Shown here: positions 8,469-17,971 of the stretch, in pieces
How the letters are laid out: each line of letters opens with the position of its first letter
How positions within the stretch are numbered: the first letter of the stretch is position 1
Assembly: GCF_013155375.1 (NCBI RefSeq)
Contig: NZ_JABJQY010000002.1
Span: 2,108,001-2,172,000, forward strand
Direction: 5' to 3'
Source: Nocardioides sp. zg-1308
GTDB lineage: Bacteria > Actinomycetota > Actinomycetes > Propionibacteriales > Nocardioidaceae
Length of the DNA: 64,000 nt
Made by a program: the position numbers and the translations under genes
Notes under the pieces: generated by a model
Database searches by the model: none
What the model was told of the DNA's origin: nothing
The model's input: only the letters and a program-made list of their open reading frames with translations

Positions 8469-8924
8469 ATGCACGTCATCGTCGCCACGGACGGATCGCG
8501 GCAGTCGCTCGCCGCGGCCAAGCACCTCAAGTCCTTCGCGGACCCGGGGAAGGTCACCGACATCTCCGTGGTGGCGGTGATCCGCCCGCTGGCCTCGGTC
8601 GCGTTCGCCGACGACCTGTCCGAGGAGAACAAGTGGCCGGCCGGCTCGTTCCGCGACGCCGCCGAGAGCGCGGTCGCGACGATCGCGAAGGTCTTCGACG
8701 GTTGGGGACCCAAGGTCCACAAGCGCATCCGGAGCGGCTCCGCGGCCAACGAGATCATCAAGGCCGCCAAGCAGTACGACGCCGGCCTGGTCGTGGTCGC
8801 CGCCGGTGGCCGCGGGCTGAGCGACGCGGTCCTGCTGGGCAGCACCGCGCAGCGCGTGCAGCACTACGCACCCTGCCCGGTGCTCGTCGTGCGCCCCGCT
8901 CCCCGCAAGCCGCGCAAGCGCTGA
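8469..8924 (+). CDS. Universal stress protein (UspA family)
   Basis: A 151-residue Usp-fold protein that starts 'MHVIVATDGSRQS', with the Asp of the nucleotide site, and ends with 'AAGGRGLSDAVLLGSTAQRV' and 'PCPVLVVRP'. The Gly-rich ATP loop is present, but only seven residues separate it from the GS pair (nine in the classical ATP-binding form), so ATP binding is plausible but not certain. It is cotranscribed with the permease just upstream. Confidence 0.88.
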   Translation: MHVIVATDGSRQSLAAAKHLKSFADPGKVTDISVVAVIRPLASVAFADDLSEENKWPAGSFRDAAESAVATIAKVFDGWGPKVHKRIRSGSAANEIIKAAKQYDAGLVVVAAGGRGLSDAVLLGSTAQRVQHYAPCPVLVVRPAPRKPRKR

Positions 8925-8930
8925 GCCGCC

Positions 8931-8936
8931 TAGGGT
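8931..8936 (+). promoter_or_regulatory. TAGGGT -10 element, probable leaderless start
   Basis: TAGGGT lies six bases before the ATG at 8943 and no Shine-Dalgarno fits between, so transcription probably begins at or next to the start codon. Confidence 0.5.
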
Positions 8937-8942
8937 GTCCGC

Positions 8943-9299
8943 ATGGAGACCCTGCGGCTGGTGCTGCTCCTCGTCCACGTCCTCGGCTTCGCCGCGTTGC
9001 TCGGCGGCCTCCTGGTGCAGGTGCGCGAGCCGCACAAGGTCGTCAACCCGCCGATGCGCGACGGAGCCGGTACGGCGTTCCTGGCCGGGCTGCTGCTCGT
9101 CGGCGTGCTCGAGGCGGGCGACACGGACGTGGACCACGCCAAGATCGGCGTGAAGTTCGGCATCGGCCTGGTCATCCTGGTCCTGGTGATGGTCAACATG
9201 CGCAAGCCGCGCATCCCGCAGGGGCTCTACCTCGGTCTGCTCGTGCTGACGGTCGCCAACATCGCGGTCGCCATCTTCTGGTCGCCCGTGCACACCTGA
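8943..9299 (+). CDS. Small integral membrane protein
   Basis: A 118-residue protein with about four hydrophobic helices (near residues 5-25, 40-56, 69-87 and 94-113) and very short loops. The first helix contains 'LLLVHVLGFAALLGGLLVQV', a His-in-helix pattern also seen in small haem-linked or electron-transfer membrane proteins, but no function can be assigned. It stands alone between the stress protein and pcrA, and the TAGGGT hexamer before it suggests its own leaderless promoter. Confidence 0.7.
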   Translation: METLRLVLLLVHVLGFAALLGGLLVQVREPHKVVNPPMRDGAGTAFLAGLLLVGVLEAGDTDVDHAKIGVKFGIGLVILVLVMVNMRKPRIPQGLYLGLLVLTVANIAVAIFWSPVHT

Positions 9300-9331
9300 G
9301 GTCGGCGACCGGGGCTGTCCCACCCGCCGCC

Positions 9332-9337
9332 TAGGCT
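9332..9337 (+). promoter_or_regulatory. TAGGCT -10 element of pcrA
   Basis: TAGGCT ends nine bases before the pcrA ATG at 9347. No ribosome-binding site fits in the gap, which suggests a leaderless or very short 5' end. Confidence 0.5.
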
Positions 9338-9346
9338 GGGGACGAC

Positions 9347-11740
9347 ATGAGCCCCACCGACACCTCCCTCGATCAGGCCGCGACGGACCACCCCCTCCTC
9401 GAGGGCCTCAACGAGCCCCAGCGTGCGGCCGTGACGCACGCCGGCGCGCCCCTGCTCGTCGTCGCCGGCGCCGGCTCGGGCAAGACCCGGGTGCTGACGC
9501 GTCGGATCGCCTGGCTCATCGACGAGCGCAAGGCCCACCCGGGCTCGATCCTGGCGATCACCTTCACCAACAAGGCCGCGGCCGAGATGAAGGAGCGGGT
9601 CGAGGACCTCGTCGGCCGGCGCGCCCGGATCATGTGGGTCTCGACGTTCCACTCCTCGTGCGTGCGCATCCTGCGCAAGGAGATCGACCGGGTCGGTTTC
9701 AAGTCCAACTTCTCGATCTACGACGCCGCGGACTCCAAGCGGCTGATGACGCTCGTGCTGCGCGACCTCGAGCTCGACCCCAAGCGCTACCAGCCCAACG
9801 CCGTGCTGCACTGGGTCTCGGACCAGAAGAACGAGCTGCGCGACGCCGAGGACGCCGCCAAGGAGGCCCGCAACTCGTTCGAGGAGGCCTACGCCTCGGC
9901 CTACACCCACTACCAGCGCCGCCTGCGCGAGGCCAACGCCCTCGACTTCGACGACCTCATCATGACGACGGTGCACCTGCTCCAGGCGTTCCCCGACGTG
10001 CGCGAGAACTACCGCCGCCGGTTCCGCCACGTCCTCGTCGACGAGTACCAGGACACCAACCACGCGCAGTACAGCCTCATCCAGCAGCTGTGCGGGCAGT
10101 CCTTCGAGGAGACCGGGACGGCCGACGCCGAGGAAGCAGGCGAGCGGGTCGGCCCGAGCGAGCTGATGGTCGTCGGCGACGCCGACCAGTCGATCTACGC
10201 CTTCCGCGGGGCCGACATCCGCAACATCCTCGACTTCGAGCAGGACTTCCCCGACGCGTCGACCATCCTCCTCGAGCAGAACTACCGCTCCACGCAGACG
10301 ATCCTGACCGCCGCGAACTCGGTCATCGGCAACAACCGCGGGCGCAAGCCCAAGCGGCTGTGGACCGACGCGGGCGACGGCGAGCGGATCGTCGGCTACG
10401 TCTCCGACGACGAGCACGACGAGGCGCGCTTCGTCAGCGAGGAGATCGACAAGCTCGTCGACGACGCCGGGGTCCGGCCCGCCGACGTCGCGGTGTTCTA
10501 CCGCACCAACGCCCAGTCCCGGGTGTTCGAGGAGGTGTTCATCCGCACGGGCCAGCCCTACAAGGTCGTGGGTGGGGTGCGCTTCTACGAGCGCCGCGAG
10601 GTCCGCGACGCCCTGGCCTACCTGCGCATGCTGGTCAACACCGCCGACGAGATCTCGCTGCGACGGGTGCTCAACACCCCCAAGCGCGGCATCGGCGACC
10701 GGGCCGAGGCCTGCATCGCCGCCCTCGCCGAGCGGGACCGGACCACCTTCTGGGAGGCGCTCACCCGCGCCGCCGACGCGCCGGGCCTGGCGACCCGCAG
10801 CCTCAAGAACATCGAGGCGTTCGTCGCGATGGTGCAGGAGATCCAGTCGATGGTCGAGGCCGACGAGCGCCCCGACGTCATCCTCGAGTCCGTCCTGGAG
10901 CGCTCGGGCTACCTCAGCGAGCTCGAGGCGAGCGACGACCCCCAGGACGCCACCCGGGTGGAGAACCTCGCCGAGCTCGTCGCGGTCGCCCGCGAGTTCG
11001 CCGAGGACCCGCAGCCGGGTCCGAGCGCCGACCCTGCCGACATCGAGGCCGGGACCGTGGCGGTCGGCCTCGGTGACTTCCTCGAGCGAGTGGCCCTCGT
11101 GGCCGACGCCGACCAGATCCCCGACTCGCCCGACGGCGACGACTCCGGGGTCGTGACGCTGATGACGCTGCACACCGCGAAGGGGCTCGAGTTCCCCGTC
11201 GTCTTCCTCACCGGGCTGGAGGACGGCGTCTTCCCCCACCAGCGCTCGCTCGGTGACCAGCCCGAGCTGGAGGAGGAGCGCCGCCTCGCCTACGTCGGCC
11301 TCACCCGGGCCCAGCAGCGGCTCTACGTCTCCCGGGCGCTGGTCAGGTCGGCCTGGGGAGCGCCCAGCCACAACCCGGCCAGCCGCTTCCTCGACGAGCT
11401 GCCGGTCGACCTCGTCGACTGGCGCCGCACGGCCGTCGAGCAGACGCGCTGGGGGCGACCCGACCTCACCGGCGGCTCGACGCGCCTCGGCACGCCGACC
11501 GACGCCGGCCGGCGCAACTTCTCCTCAGCGGCGATGCGCGCCGACGTCGCCGCCAAGTCCAAGCCGGCCCGGCCGATCCCGAGCCTCGAGCCGGGCGACC
11601 GGGTCGTGCACGACTCGTTCGGCATGGGCACGGTCGTGGCGGTCGACGGCGTCGCGGAAAAGTCGGTCGCCTCGATCGACTTCGGCTCCGAGGGCGTCAA
11701 GCGCCTGCTGCTGCGCTACGCGCCGGTGGAGAAGCTCTAG
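9347..11740 (+). CDS. pcrA: ATP-dependent DNA helicase PcrA (UvrD1 type)
   Basis: A 797-residue SF1A helicase that unwinds DNA 3'-5' in repair and removes recombinase or stalled polymerase. Walker A 'GAGSGKT' (41-47), motif Ia 'AITFTNKAA', Walker B 'VLVDEYQDTN', motif III 'VVGDADQSIYAFRGAD', motif IV 'LEQNYRST', motif V 'VTLMTLHTAKGLEFPVVFL' and motif VI 'EERRLAYVGLTRA' are all present in order. The last ~55 residues form the Tudor-like domain ('LEPGDRVVHDSFGMGTVV') through which PcrA/UvrD bind RNA polymerase, which suggests transcription-coupled repair. Monocistronic by spacing. Confidence 0.97.
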   Translation: MSPTDTSLDQAATDHPLLEGLNEPQRAAVTHAGAPLLVVAGAGSGKTRVLTRRIAWLIDERKAHPGSILAITFTNKAAAEMKERVEDLVGRRARIMWVSTFHSSCVRILRKEIDRVGFKSNFSIYDAADSKRLMTLVLRDLELDPKRYQPNAVLHWVSDQKNELRDAEDAAKEARNSFEEAYASAYTHYQRRLREANALDFDDLIMTTVHLLQAFPDVRENYRRRFRHVLVDEYQDTNHAQYSLIQQLCGQSFEETGTADAEEAGERVGPSELMVVGDADQSIYAFRGADIRNILDFEQDFPDASTILLEQNYRSTQTILTAANSVIGNNRGRKPKRLWTDAGDGERIVGYVSDDEHDEARFVSEEIDKLVDDAGVRPADVAVFYRTNAQSRVFEEVFIRTGQPYKVVGGVRFYERREVRDALAYLRMLVNTADEISLRRVLNTPKRGIGDRAEACIAALAERDRTTFWEALTRAADAPGLATRSLKNIEAFVAMVQEIQSMVEADERPDVILESVLERSGYLSELEASDDPQDATRVENLAELVAVAREFAEDPQPGPSADPADIEAGTVAVGLGDFLERVALVADADQIPDSPDGDDSGVVTLMTLHTAKGLEFPVVFLTGLEDGVFPHQRSLGDQPELEEERRLAYVGLTRAQQRLYVSRALVRSAWGAPSHNPASRFLDELPVDLVDWRRTAVEQTRWGRPDLTGGSTRLGTPTDAGRRNFSSAAMRADVAAKSKPARPIPSLEPGDRVVHDSFGMGTVVAVDGVAEKSVASIDFGSEGVKRLLLRYAPVEKL

Positions 11741-11756
11741 CGGCGGGCTCCCGCCG
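11741..11756. terminator. Short GC hairpin after pcrA
   Basis: CGGCGGG and CCCGCCG form a compact stem directly behind the pcrA stop codon. The loop is only a few bases and no T tract follows, so termination efficiency is uncertain. The larger hairpins just downstream may add to it. Confidence 0.4.
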
Positions 11757-11774
11757 GTCGGGACCGATGCTCGG

Positions 11775-11889
11775 CGTACGTCATGGGTGCTGGTCGCCGG
11801 GGCGACCGTCGGCGATGACGCTGCTGCCGTACGTCATGGGTGCTGGTCGCCGGGGCGACCGCCGGCCATGACGCTGTCGTACGTCATGG
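11775..11889. repeat. Two tandem 49-bp hairpin repeats plus a partial third
   Basis: The 49-bp unit at 11775-11823 recurs at 11828-11876 with two base changes, and its first 12 bases (CGTACGTCATGG) recur a third time at 11878-11889. Inside each full unit, GGTCGCC and GGCGACC form a 7-bp stem. The outer CGTCATGG pairs with CCATGACG (perfect in unit 2, one mismatch in unit 1), so each folds into a nested hairpin. They fill the space between the convergent pcrA and M23 peptidase genes and may serve as terminators or be REP-like elements. Confidence 0.85.
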
Positions 11890-11900
11890 CCCGGCCTCGG

Positions 11901-12728
11901 TCACGGAACGATGCCGTGCTCGACGAAGGCCTGGAACGGGTCGACGGGGTCGCCGCCGCCGGGCCGCACCTCGAGGTGGAGGTGGGAGCCGGTCACGTTG
12001 CCGGTGGTGCCGACGGTGCCGATGACCTCGCCGCCGTTGACGCGGTCGCCGACCGAGACGTAGGTCGACGTCTGGTGGCAGAACCAGATCTCGGTGCCGT
12101 CGTCGAGGGTGATGACCGTCTTGTTGCCGTAGGCCCCGTCGTAGCCGGTCTCGGTGACCGTGCCGTTGGCGACCGCGATGATCGGGTCACCGCTGTTGGC
12201 GTTGAAGTCCAGGCCGGTGTGGTAGCTGGCCCAGAGGCCGTACTGCCCGAACGTCGCGGTGATGCCGTAGCTCTCGAGGGGGAGAACCCACTTGTTCTCC
12301 TTGATCTTCGCCGCCTGCTGCTCGGCGGCCCGGCGCATCTCCTCGAGCTTGGCCGCACGCTCGGCCATCTGCTTCTCGGCCAGGGCGAGGAGCTCGGGAT
12401 CGGTCTCCTCGCCGGCCTCGCGGGTGGCGCTGCGGCTCGCGATGGCACCGCGGCGCGCGAGCGCCTGGCCGCTGATCGAGCCGACGGCGCCGCTGGCCTC
12501 GAGGGAGGAGCCCGTGGGGGTCAGGTTCGAGACGCCGGCACCGGACGCGGTGACGGCTCCACCGGCGGAGATGGCCAGGACGGCGACACCTGCCACGAGG
12601 GGCAGGGAAGGCAGGCTGCGGACCGCCGAGCGGCGGGGCGGCGTCGATGCGCGCCGCTTGCCGGTCACGGGTGCAGCCGGTGCCGAGGTGCGACGCTTGG
12701 GAGCGCGCTCCGCTCGGTGGTTGCCCAT
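11901..12728 (-). CDS. M23-family peptidoglycan endopeptidase, membrane-anchored or secreted
   Basis: A 275-residue protein. A basic cytoplasmic N-terminus (~1-38) precedes one hydrophobic segment (~41-63), then a coiled-coil-like Ala/Glu/Lys stretch (~108-145) and a LytM/M23 metallopeptidase domain (~155-262). The zinc site is complete: His170 and Asp174 ('YHTGLD'), His218 ('WFCHQ') and the His-Leu-His pair (His249, His251). It should cut peptide cross-links in cell-wall peptidoglycan during growth or division. The ATG is used; an in-frame TTG lies 15 bases upstream. A GTnAT/GTTAC repeat about 60 bases upstream recalls MtrA-type control of wall hydrolases. Confidence 0.88.
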   Translation of the reverse strand: MGNHRAERAPKRRTSAPAAPVTGKRRASTPPRRSAVRSLPSLPLVAGVAVLAISAGGAVTASGAGVSNLTPTGSSLEASGAVGSISGQALARRGAIASRSATREAGEETDPELLALAEKQMAERAAKLEEMRRAAEQQAAKIKENKWVLPLESYGITATFGQYGLWASYHTGLDFNANSGDPIIAVANGTVTETGYDGAYGNKTVITLDDGTEIWFCHQTSTYVSVGDRVNGGEVIGTVGTTGNVTGSHLHLEVRPGGGDPVDPFQAFVEHGIVP

Positions 12729-12787
12729 AGGGGTATTTACCAATCTGCCGGGTCAGGGGGGTCGGGTCGGCAAGACCGCGCACGACT

Positions 12788-12803
12788 GTAACGGAAAGAT
12801 CAC
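12788..12803 (-). promoter_or_regulatory. Possible MtrA-type direct repeat before the M23 peptidase
   Basis: Read on the minus strand, GTGAT and GTTAC start 11 bases apart, resembling the GTnAC-N6-GTnAC boxes bound by MtrA, which controls wall hydrolases in Actinobacteria. The first half is imperfect. The rest of the 167-base gap (12729-12895) holds a weak CCGAGC/GCTCGG hairpin (12868-12887) after the photolyase stop and nothing else I can name. Confidence 0.3.
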
Positions 12804-12895
12804 GGGAAAGTGCAACCCTCGACCAAATCGGTGGAGGTACCCGCCTCACCGGCCGCTATGCGGACGCCCGAGCAGCCGCCGGCTCGGCCGCCCGA

Positions 12896-14218
12896 TCAGA
12901 CGCGGGCCGCCTGGTAGCGCTCCAGCGCCTCCGCGCGCTCCGCGGCGTGGTCGACGATCCGGGGCGGGTAGCCGTGCTCGTAGCCGACGTCGGACTTCCA
13001 CGGCTCGTGCGCGGCCTTGCCGGGCAGGTGCGCGAGCTCGGGGACCCAGCGGCGTACGTAGTCGCCCTGCGGGTCGAACTTGAGGCCCTGCGTCACGGGG
13101 TTGAAGACCCGGAAGTAGGGCGAGGCGTCCGTGCCGGTGCCGGCCACCCACTGCCAGCCGTGGTTGTTGGACGCCACGTCGCCGTCGATCAGCAGGTCGA
13201 GGAAGTGGCGCGCCCCGACCCCCCACCACACGTGGAGGTCCTTGGTGAGGAACGAGGCGGTGATCATCCGCAGCCGGTTGTGCATCCAGCCCACCTGCAT
13301 CATCTGGCGCATCCCCGCGTCCACGATGGGATAGCCGGTCGTGCCGCTCTTCCACGCCTCGATCGCGTCGACCGGGTCGTCGTAGCGCATCCCGCGCAGC
13401 GCCGGCTTGAGGTCGGCCCAGGCGGAGGCGGGGTGGTGCCACAGCACGTCGGCGTAGAACTCGCGCCAGGCGATCTCGTTGGCGTACGTCGAGCGGGTGT
13501 CCATCTCGGCCAGCAGGGACCGCGGGTGCAGGACCCCGAGGTGGAGGTAGGGCGACAGGCGCGACGTGCCGTCGTGGTCGGGCCGGTTGCGCTCGGTCTT
13601 GTAGTGGCGCAGGCCGTCGTCGCGGAAGGCGCGCCACCGGCGCCACGCGGCGTCCTCGCCGGCCCCGGGCAGGTCGAGCGGTGCGTCGACCACGGCCTGC
13701 TCGAGGAGGCGGACCGCCTTCGGGTCCGAGTCGGCCGGCACGAGGTCGGGGGACCGGGGCGCGGCCGCGGGCTCGGGCCACCCGCGCTCGCGCCAGGCCC
13801 GCGCGTAGGCGCTGAAGACCTGGTAGGGCCCGCCGCTGCCGTTGCGCACCAGGCCGGGCCCGACGGCGTACGGCGAGCCGGTGGGCACGAGCTCGACGCG
13901 TCCGCCGACCGCGTCGTCGCGGCGGCGGCCGTAGGGCGTGGTCTCGGCCGAGACGTGCACGCGGCGTCCGTCCGCGAGCCGCGGCACGACCTCGCGCGGG
14001 TCGCCGTGGTGGATGGCGAGCGGGATGCGCTCGGCGAGCGAGAGGACGTTGGCGGCGAGCCAGGCGCGGCGCGCGGCCCCGGCGCCGTCCCAGACGGCCG
14101 GGTCGACGACGAACAGCGCCGCCGCCGGCCCCTCGTCGAGCGCCGCGAGGAGCGCGGGGTTGTCGCGCAGCCGCAGGTCGCGCCGGAACCACATCACCGA
14201 GGTGCTCGAGGTGGACAT
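12896..14218 (-). CDS. phr: Deoxyribodipyrimidine photolyase (cryptochrome/photolyase family)
   Basis: A 440-residue class I photolyase that repairs UV-induced cyclobutane pyrimidine dimers with blue light. The N-terminal antenna-binding Rossmann part starts 'SVMWFRRDLRLRDNPAL'. The helical FAD domain has 'GTSRLSPYLHLGVLHPRS', 'EIAWREFYADVLW', 'GYPIVDAGMRQMMQVGWMHN', 'RMITASFLTKDL' and 'DGDVASNNHGWQWVAGTGTD', including the tryptophans of the lesion pocket and electron chain. A GGAGG sits only two bases from the ATG, too close to work as a Shine-Dalgarno, while TACGTT seven bases upstream fits a leaderless start. It is divergent from sucC. Confidence 0.95.
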   Translation of the reverse strand: MSTSSTSVMWFRRDLRLRDNPALLAALDEGPAAALFVVDPAVWDGAGAARRAWLAANVLSLAERIPLAIHHGDPREVVPRLADGRRVHVSAETTPYGRRRDDAVGGRVELVPTGSPYAVGPGLVRNGSGGPYQVFSAYARAWRERGWPEPAAAPRSPDLVPADSDPKAVRLLEQAVVDAPLDLPGAGEDAAWRRWRAFRDDGLRHYKTERNRPDHDGTSRLSPYLHLGVLHPRSLLAEMDTRSTYANEIAWREFYADVLWHHPASAWADLKPALRGMRYDDPVDAIEAWKSGTTGYPIVDAGMRQMMQVGWMHNRLRMITASFLTKDLHVWWGVGARHFLDLLIDGDVASNNHGWQWVAGTGTDASPYFRVFNPVTQGLKFDPQGDYVRRWVPELAHLPGKAAHEPWKSDVGYEHGYPPRIVDHAAERAEALERYQAARV

Positions 14219-14225
14219 GTCCTCC

Positions 14226-14231
14226 AACGTA
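14226..14231 (-). promoter_or_regulatory. TACGTT -10 element of phr, probable leaderless start
   Basis: On the minus strand TACGTT ends seven bases before the photolyase ATG at 14218. This spacing explains why the GGAGG that overlaps it is too near the start to act as a ribosome-binding site. Confidence 0.45.
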
Positions 14232-14301
14232 GCCGGACGGTGTGCTCCGACGGTGACGACCACCACGCGCACCCGACCTCGTGCGACCCACCGGACAGGA
14301 C

Positions 14302-14307
14302 TAGGGT
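14302..14307 (+). promoter_or_regulatory. TAGGGT -10 element for sucCD
   Basis: TAGGGT lies 51 bases before the sucC start, which gives a leader of about 45 bases that carries an AAGGA ribosome-binding site (14343-14347). This is the only strong -10 match in the gap between phr and sucC on this strand. Confidence 0.45.
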
Positions 14308-14358
14308 GCCGAGAGGAAATCCCGCGCACTGTTGCAGACGAAAAGGACTGGGTACGCC

Positions 14359-15528
14359 GTGGATCTGATGGAGTTTCAGGCGAAGGAGCTCTTCGCCAAG
14401 CATGGAGTGGTGACCACCCTGGGTGTCGTCGCCGAGACCCCGGAGGCCGCCCGAGCAGCCGCCGAGGAGATGGGCGGGGTCACGGTCGTCAAGGCGCAGG
14501 TCAAGGCCGGCGGCCGCGGCAAGGCCGGTGGCGTGAAGATCGCCAAGACCGCCGACGAGGCCGAGTCCTACGCCCGCGACATCATCGGGATGGAGATCAA
14601 GGGCCTGCGCGTCAACCGCGTCCTGGTCACCCCGGCGACGCCGCCGGTGGAGGAGTACTACTTCTCCTTCCTGCTCGACCGCTCCAACCGCTCGCACCTG
14701 TGCATCGCATCGGTCGAGGGCGGCGTGGAGATCGAGGAGGTCGCCAAGACCAACCCCGACGCCGTGAAGCAGATCCGCATCGACGCCCTCGAGGGCGTCA
14801 CGCCGGAGAAGGCCGCCGCGATCGTCGACGAGGCGAAGTTCCCCGCCGAGCTGCGCGACCAGGCCATCGAGATGGTCCAGAAGCTGTGGCAGGTCTACGT
14901 CGAGGAGGACGCCACCCTCGTCGAGGTCAACCCGCTCGCCCGCCTCGAAGGCGACAAGCTCGAGGCGCTGGACGGCAAGGTCTCCCTCGACGACAACGCC
15001 TCGGAGGTCCGCCACCCCGACCACGAGCAGTTCGAGATCCGCGAGGAGGCCGACCCCCTCGAGGCGAAGGCCAAGGACAAGGGCCTCAACTACGTCAAGC
15101 TCGACGGCCAGGTCGGCATCATCGGCAACGGCGCGGGGCTCGTGATGAGCACCCTCGACGTCGTCGCCTACGCCGGTGAGGCCCACGGCGGCGTGAAGCC
15201 CGCCAACTTCCTCGACATCGGCGGCGGCGCCAACGCCCAGGTGATGGCCGACGGCCTCGACGTGATCCTCAACGACGAGCAGGTCAAGAGCGTCTTCGTC
15301 AACGTCTTCGGCGGCATCACGGCGTGCGACGAGGTCGCCAACGGCATCAAGGGTGCCCTGGAGATCCTCGGCGACAGCGCCACCAAGCCGCTCGTCGTGC
15401 GCCTCGACGGCAACAACGTCGACAAGGGCCGCGCGATCCTCGACGAGCTCAACCACCCGCTGGTCACCCAGGTCGACACGATGGACGGCGCGGCCGACAA
15501 GGCCGCCGAGCTCGCCCACCAGGCCTGA
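14359..15528 (+). CDS. sucC: Succinyl-CoA synthetase beta subunit (ADP-forming)
   Basis: A 389-residue subunit that pairs with SucD to convert succinyl-CoA, ADP and Pi to succinate, ATP and CoA in the TCA cycle. The ATP-grasp domain starts '[16 protein letters not shown]' and has '[18 protein letters not shown]'; the C-terminal CoA-ligase domain has '[13 protein letters not shown]', '[13 protein letters not shown]' and '[13 protein letters not shown]'. The GTG at 14359 gives the usual family length and N-terminus. sucD follows after 17 bases. Confidence 0.97.
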   Translation: MDLMEFQAKELFAKHGVVTTLGVVAETPEAARAAAEEMGGVTVVKAQVKAGGRGKAGGVKIAKTADEAESYARDIIGMEIKGLRVNRVLVTPATPPVEEYYFSFLLDRSNRSHLCIASVEGGVEIEEVAKTNPDAVKQIRIDALEGVTPEKAAAIVDEAKFPAELRDQAIEMVQKLWQVYVEEDATLVEVNPLARLEGDKLEALDGKVSLDDNASEVRHPDHEQFEIREEADPLEAKAKDKGLNYVKLDGQVGIIGNGAGLVMSTLDVVAYAGEAHGGVKPANFLDIGGGANAQVMADGLDVILNDEQVKSVFVNVFGGITACDEVANGIKGALEILGDSATKPLVVRLDGNNVDKGRAILDELNHPLVTQVDTMDGAADKAAELAHQA

Positions 15529-15545
15529 GAGAGAGAACTGAACCG

Positions 15546-16427
<882 letters not shown>

Positions 16428-16467
16428 TCGGCACCCGCGCCCGGGCGATCCGGACGGCTCCCCTCCA

Positions 16468-16499
16468 GACGGCTCCGCAGGTCATCCTGCGGGGCCGTC
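16468..16499 (+). terminator. Terminator of the sucCD operon
   Basis: A 14-bp stem with one G-T pair (16468-16481 with 16486-16499) closes a four-base loop 40 bases after the sucD stop. The rest of the gap to the convergent lipoprotein gene (16500-16665) shows no convincing gene or signal. Confidence 0.75.
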
Positions 16500-16665
16500 C
16501 GGCCGTCGTGGCGGACCTCGTGCCGGGTCGGCCGCCTCGCCTCCCAGAGCACGCGCCAGACGACGTGGGCGCCGAGCAGACGGACCGGCGCCACCGGAGA
16601 GACGCGCCGTGGCGACGGGAGGGTCGGGCAGGCCGAGCTGGCCAGCGTCGAAGGAATGGACATGT

Positions 16666-17964
16666 CTAGCACCCCGTTTTCGTGAACACACACATCGCTG
16701 GGACGATCCTTCCGGTGGTCTCGGTGACCTCGTCGGCCTGGCTGCCCAGCGATGCAAGCGACCCCTCACCGTACGTGGTGACCATCACTCGTGCCGAGCC
16801 CACACGCGTGACCTGGAAGACCGAGCTGCCCAGGCCGTCGCTGTAGGTCAGGCCCACCGTGACCGTGTCGTGCCCCGTGTCCCGGTCGAGCACCGTCCAC
16901 ACCTGGTTGCGGACCGTGCGGCAGTCGGAGGCGGCCGCGCGCAGCACGTCCATCGCGCCGACGGCCAGCTGGGCGTCCTCGTGGACGACCAGCTCGCGGC
17001 CCTCGAAGTACTCCGGGCCCGATGCTCCGGTGACCAGGCGGCGGACGCCACCGGGGGTGGCCGGCTGTGGCCACACGACGCGACCGCACATCTCCACCTC
17101 GCCCATCCCGTCCCCGTCGGGCGAGGGGGCGGACACGGTGGTGTCGCCGCCGTCCGCGGGGAGCCCGACGTCGAGGGGGAAGTCCTCGGGGACGGCAGAG
17201 GGCTCCTGGGTCGGCTCCTGGGTCGGCTCCGTCGGCTCCGTCGGCTGCTGGGTCGGCTGCTGGGCCGTCGTGTCGTCGTCGAACATGCGCAGCGCGGCGG
17301 TGGCCTCCCGGAGGGGCGCGACGGTCGAGGCGACGCCCTCCTCGAGCTCGTCCGCCGTCCACTGGCCGTAGGTCGAGGTGACGAGCAGCGCCGCCCCGGC
17401 CGGCAGGACGTGGACGACGGTGGCGCCGTCCCCCGGCTCGCCACCGATGGTCCAGGTCTGCACGAGGGTGGAGGCGGGTGCCGGGCCGAACGGCGACGCG
17501 CGCACCTCGGTGAGCGTCTCGGTGTCGCCCGCCCGATCGGGCGTCTCGCACGCCGACGCCAGGTCGCTGATCGTCGTGGCCAGCCGGCCGGCCTCGTCGG
17601 CGCTGCCGAGGAGCACCAGCTCCCGGGTGTCGGCCGACTCGCCGCCGCTGTTGTCGGCGACCATCCGGTCCCGGAGTCCCAGGCCGCGCAGCGGCGTGCT
17701 GTGGCACAGCGTCAGGTCGCGGAGGCCGGTGCCGCTGCGCGACGTCGCGATGCGGTCGCCCGGTCCGCCCATCCCGCTGGCCAGCGGGAAGTCGTCCGGG
17801 ATCTCGGTGCGGGCGGGCTGCCCCGACGAGTCCGCGGCGCTGCCACCCGAGGAGGCGGAGGCGTCCGGCGACCGGTCACCGCAGGAGGACAGCGCCAGCG
17901 CGCCGGCCAGCGCCCACGCCAGGGCCGGCACGGCTCCCGTCCGGGGGTGCAGGCGTCGCGTCAT
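16666..17964 (-). CDS. Lipoprotein with an internally duplicated domain
   Basis: A 432-residue exported lipoprotein. A basic start, a hydrophobic stretch and 'LALSSC' form a lipobox with Cys28 as the anchor. Two copies of one domain follow: residues ~55-228 (opening 'EIPDDFPL', Cys87 and Cys139) and ~258-427 (opening 'VPEDFPL', Cys293, Cys348 and Cys425), joined by a Thr/Gln/Pro/Glu-repeat linker (~235-256). The family is not recognised with confidence; the spacing of Cys and Trp resembles exported PknH-like sensor folds. It lies 75 bases downstream of the sigma-sensor fusion on the same strand, and an ECF-type promoter sits directly before its ATG. Confidence 0.75.
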   Translation of the reverse strand: MTRRLHPRTGAVPALAWALAGALALSSCGDRSPDASASSGGSAADSSGQPARTEIPDDFPLASGMGGPGDRIATSRSGTGLRDLTLCHSTPLRGLGLRDRMVADNSGGESADTRELVLLGSADEAGRLATTISDLASACETPDRAGDTETLTEVRASPFGPAPASTLVQTWTIGGEPGDGATVVHVLPAGAALLVTSTYGQWTADELEEGVASTVAPLREATAALRMFDDDTTAQQPTQQPTEPTEPTQEPTQEPSAVPEDFPLDVGLPADGGDTTVSAPSPDGDGMGEVEMCGRVVWPQPATPGGVRRLVTGASGPEYFEGRELVVHEDAQLAVGAMDVLRAAASDCRTVRNQVWTVLDRDTGHDTVTVGLTYSDGLGSSVFQVTRVGSARVMVTTYGEGSLASLGSQADEVTETTGRIVPAMCVFTKTGC

Positions 17965-17971
17965 GCCCGGT

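Noticed and set aside
12729..12895. A c-di-AMP (ydaO) riboswitch before the M23 peptidase
   Set aside because: This class often precedes actinobacterial wall hydrolases, but the gap is short and lacks its conserved blocks.
16428..16665. Short frames between sucD and the lipoprotein
   Set aside because: Arg/Pro-rich translations with no start signals, crossing the sucCD terminator hairpin.
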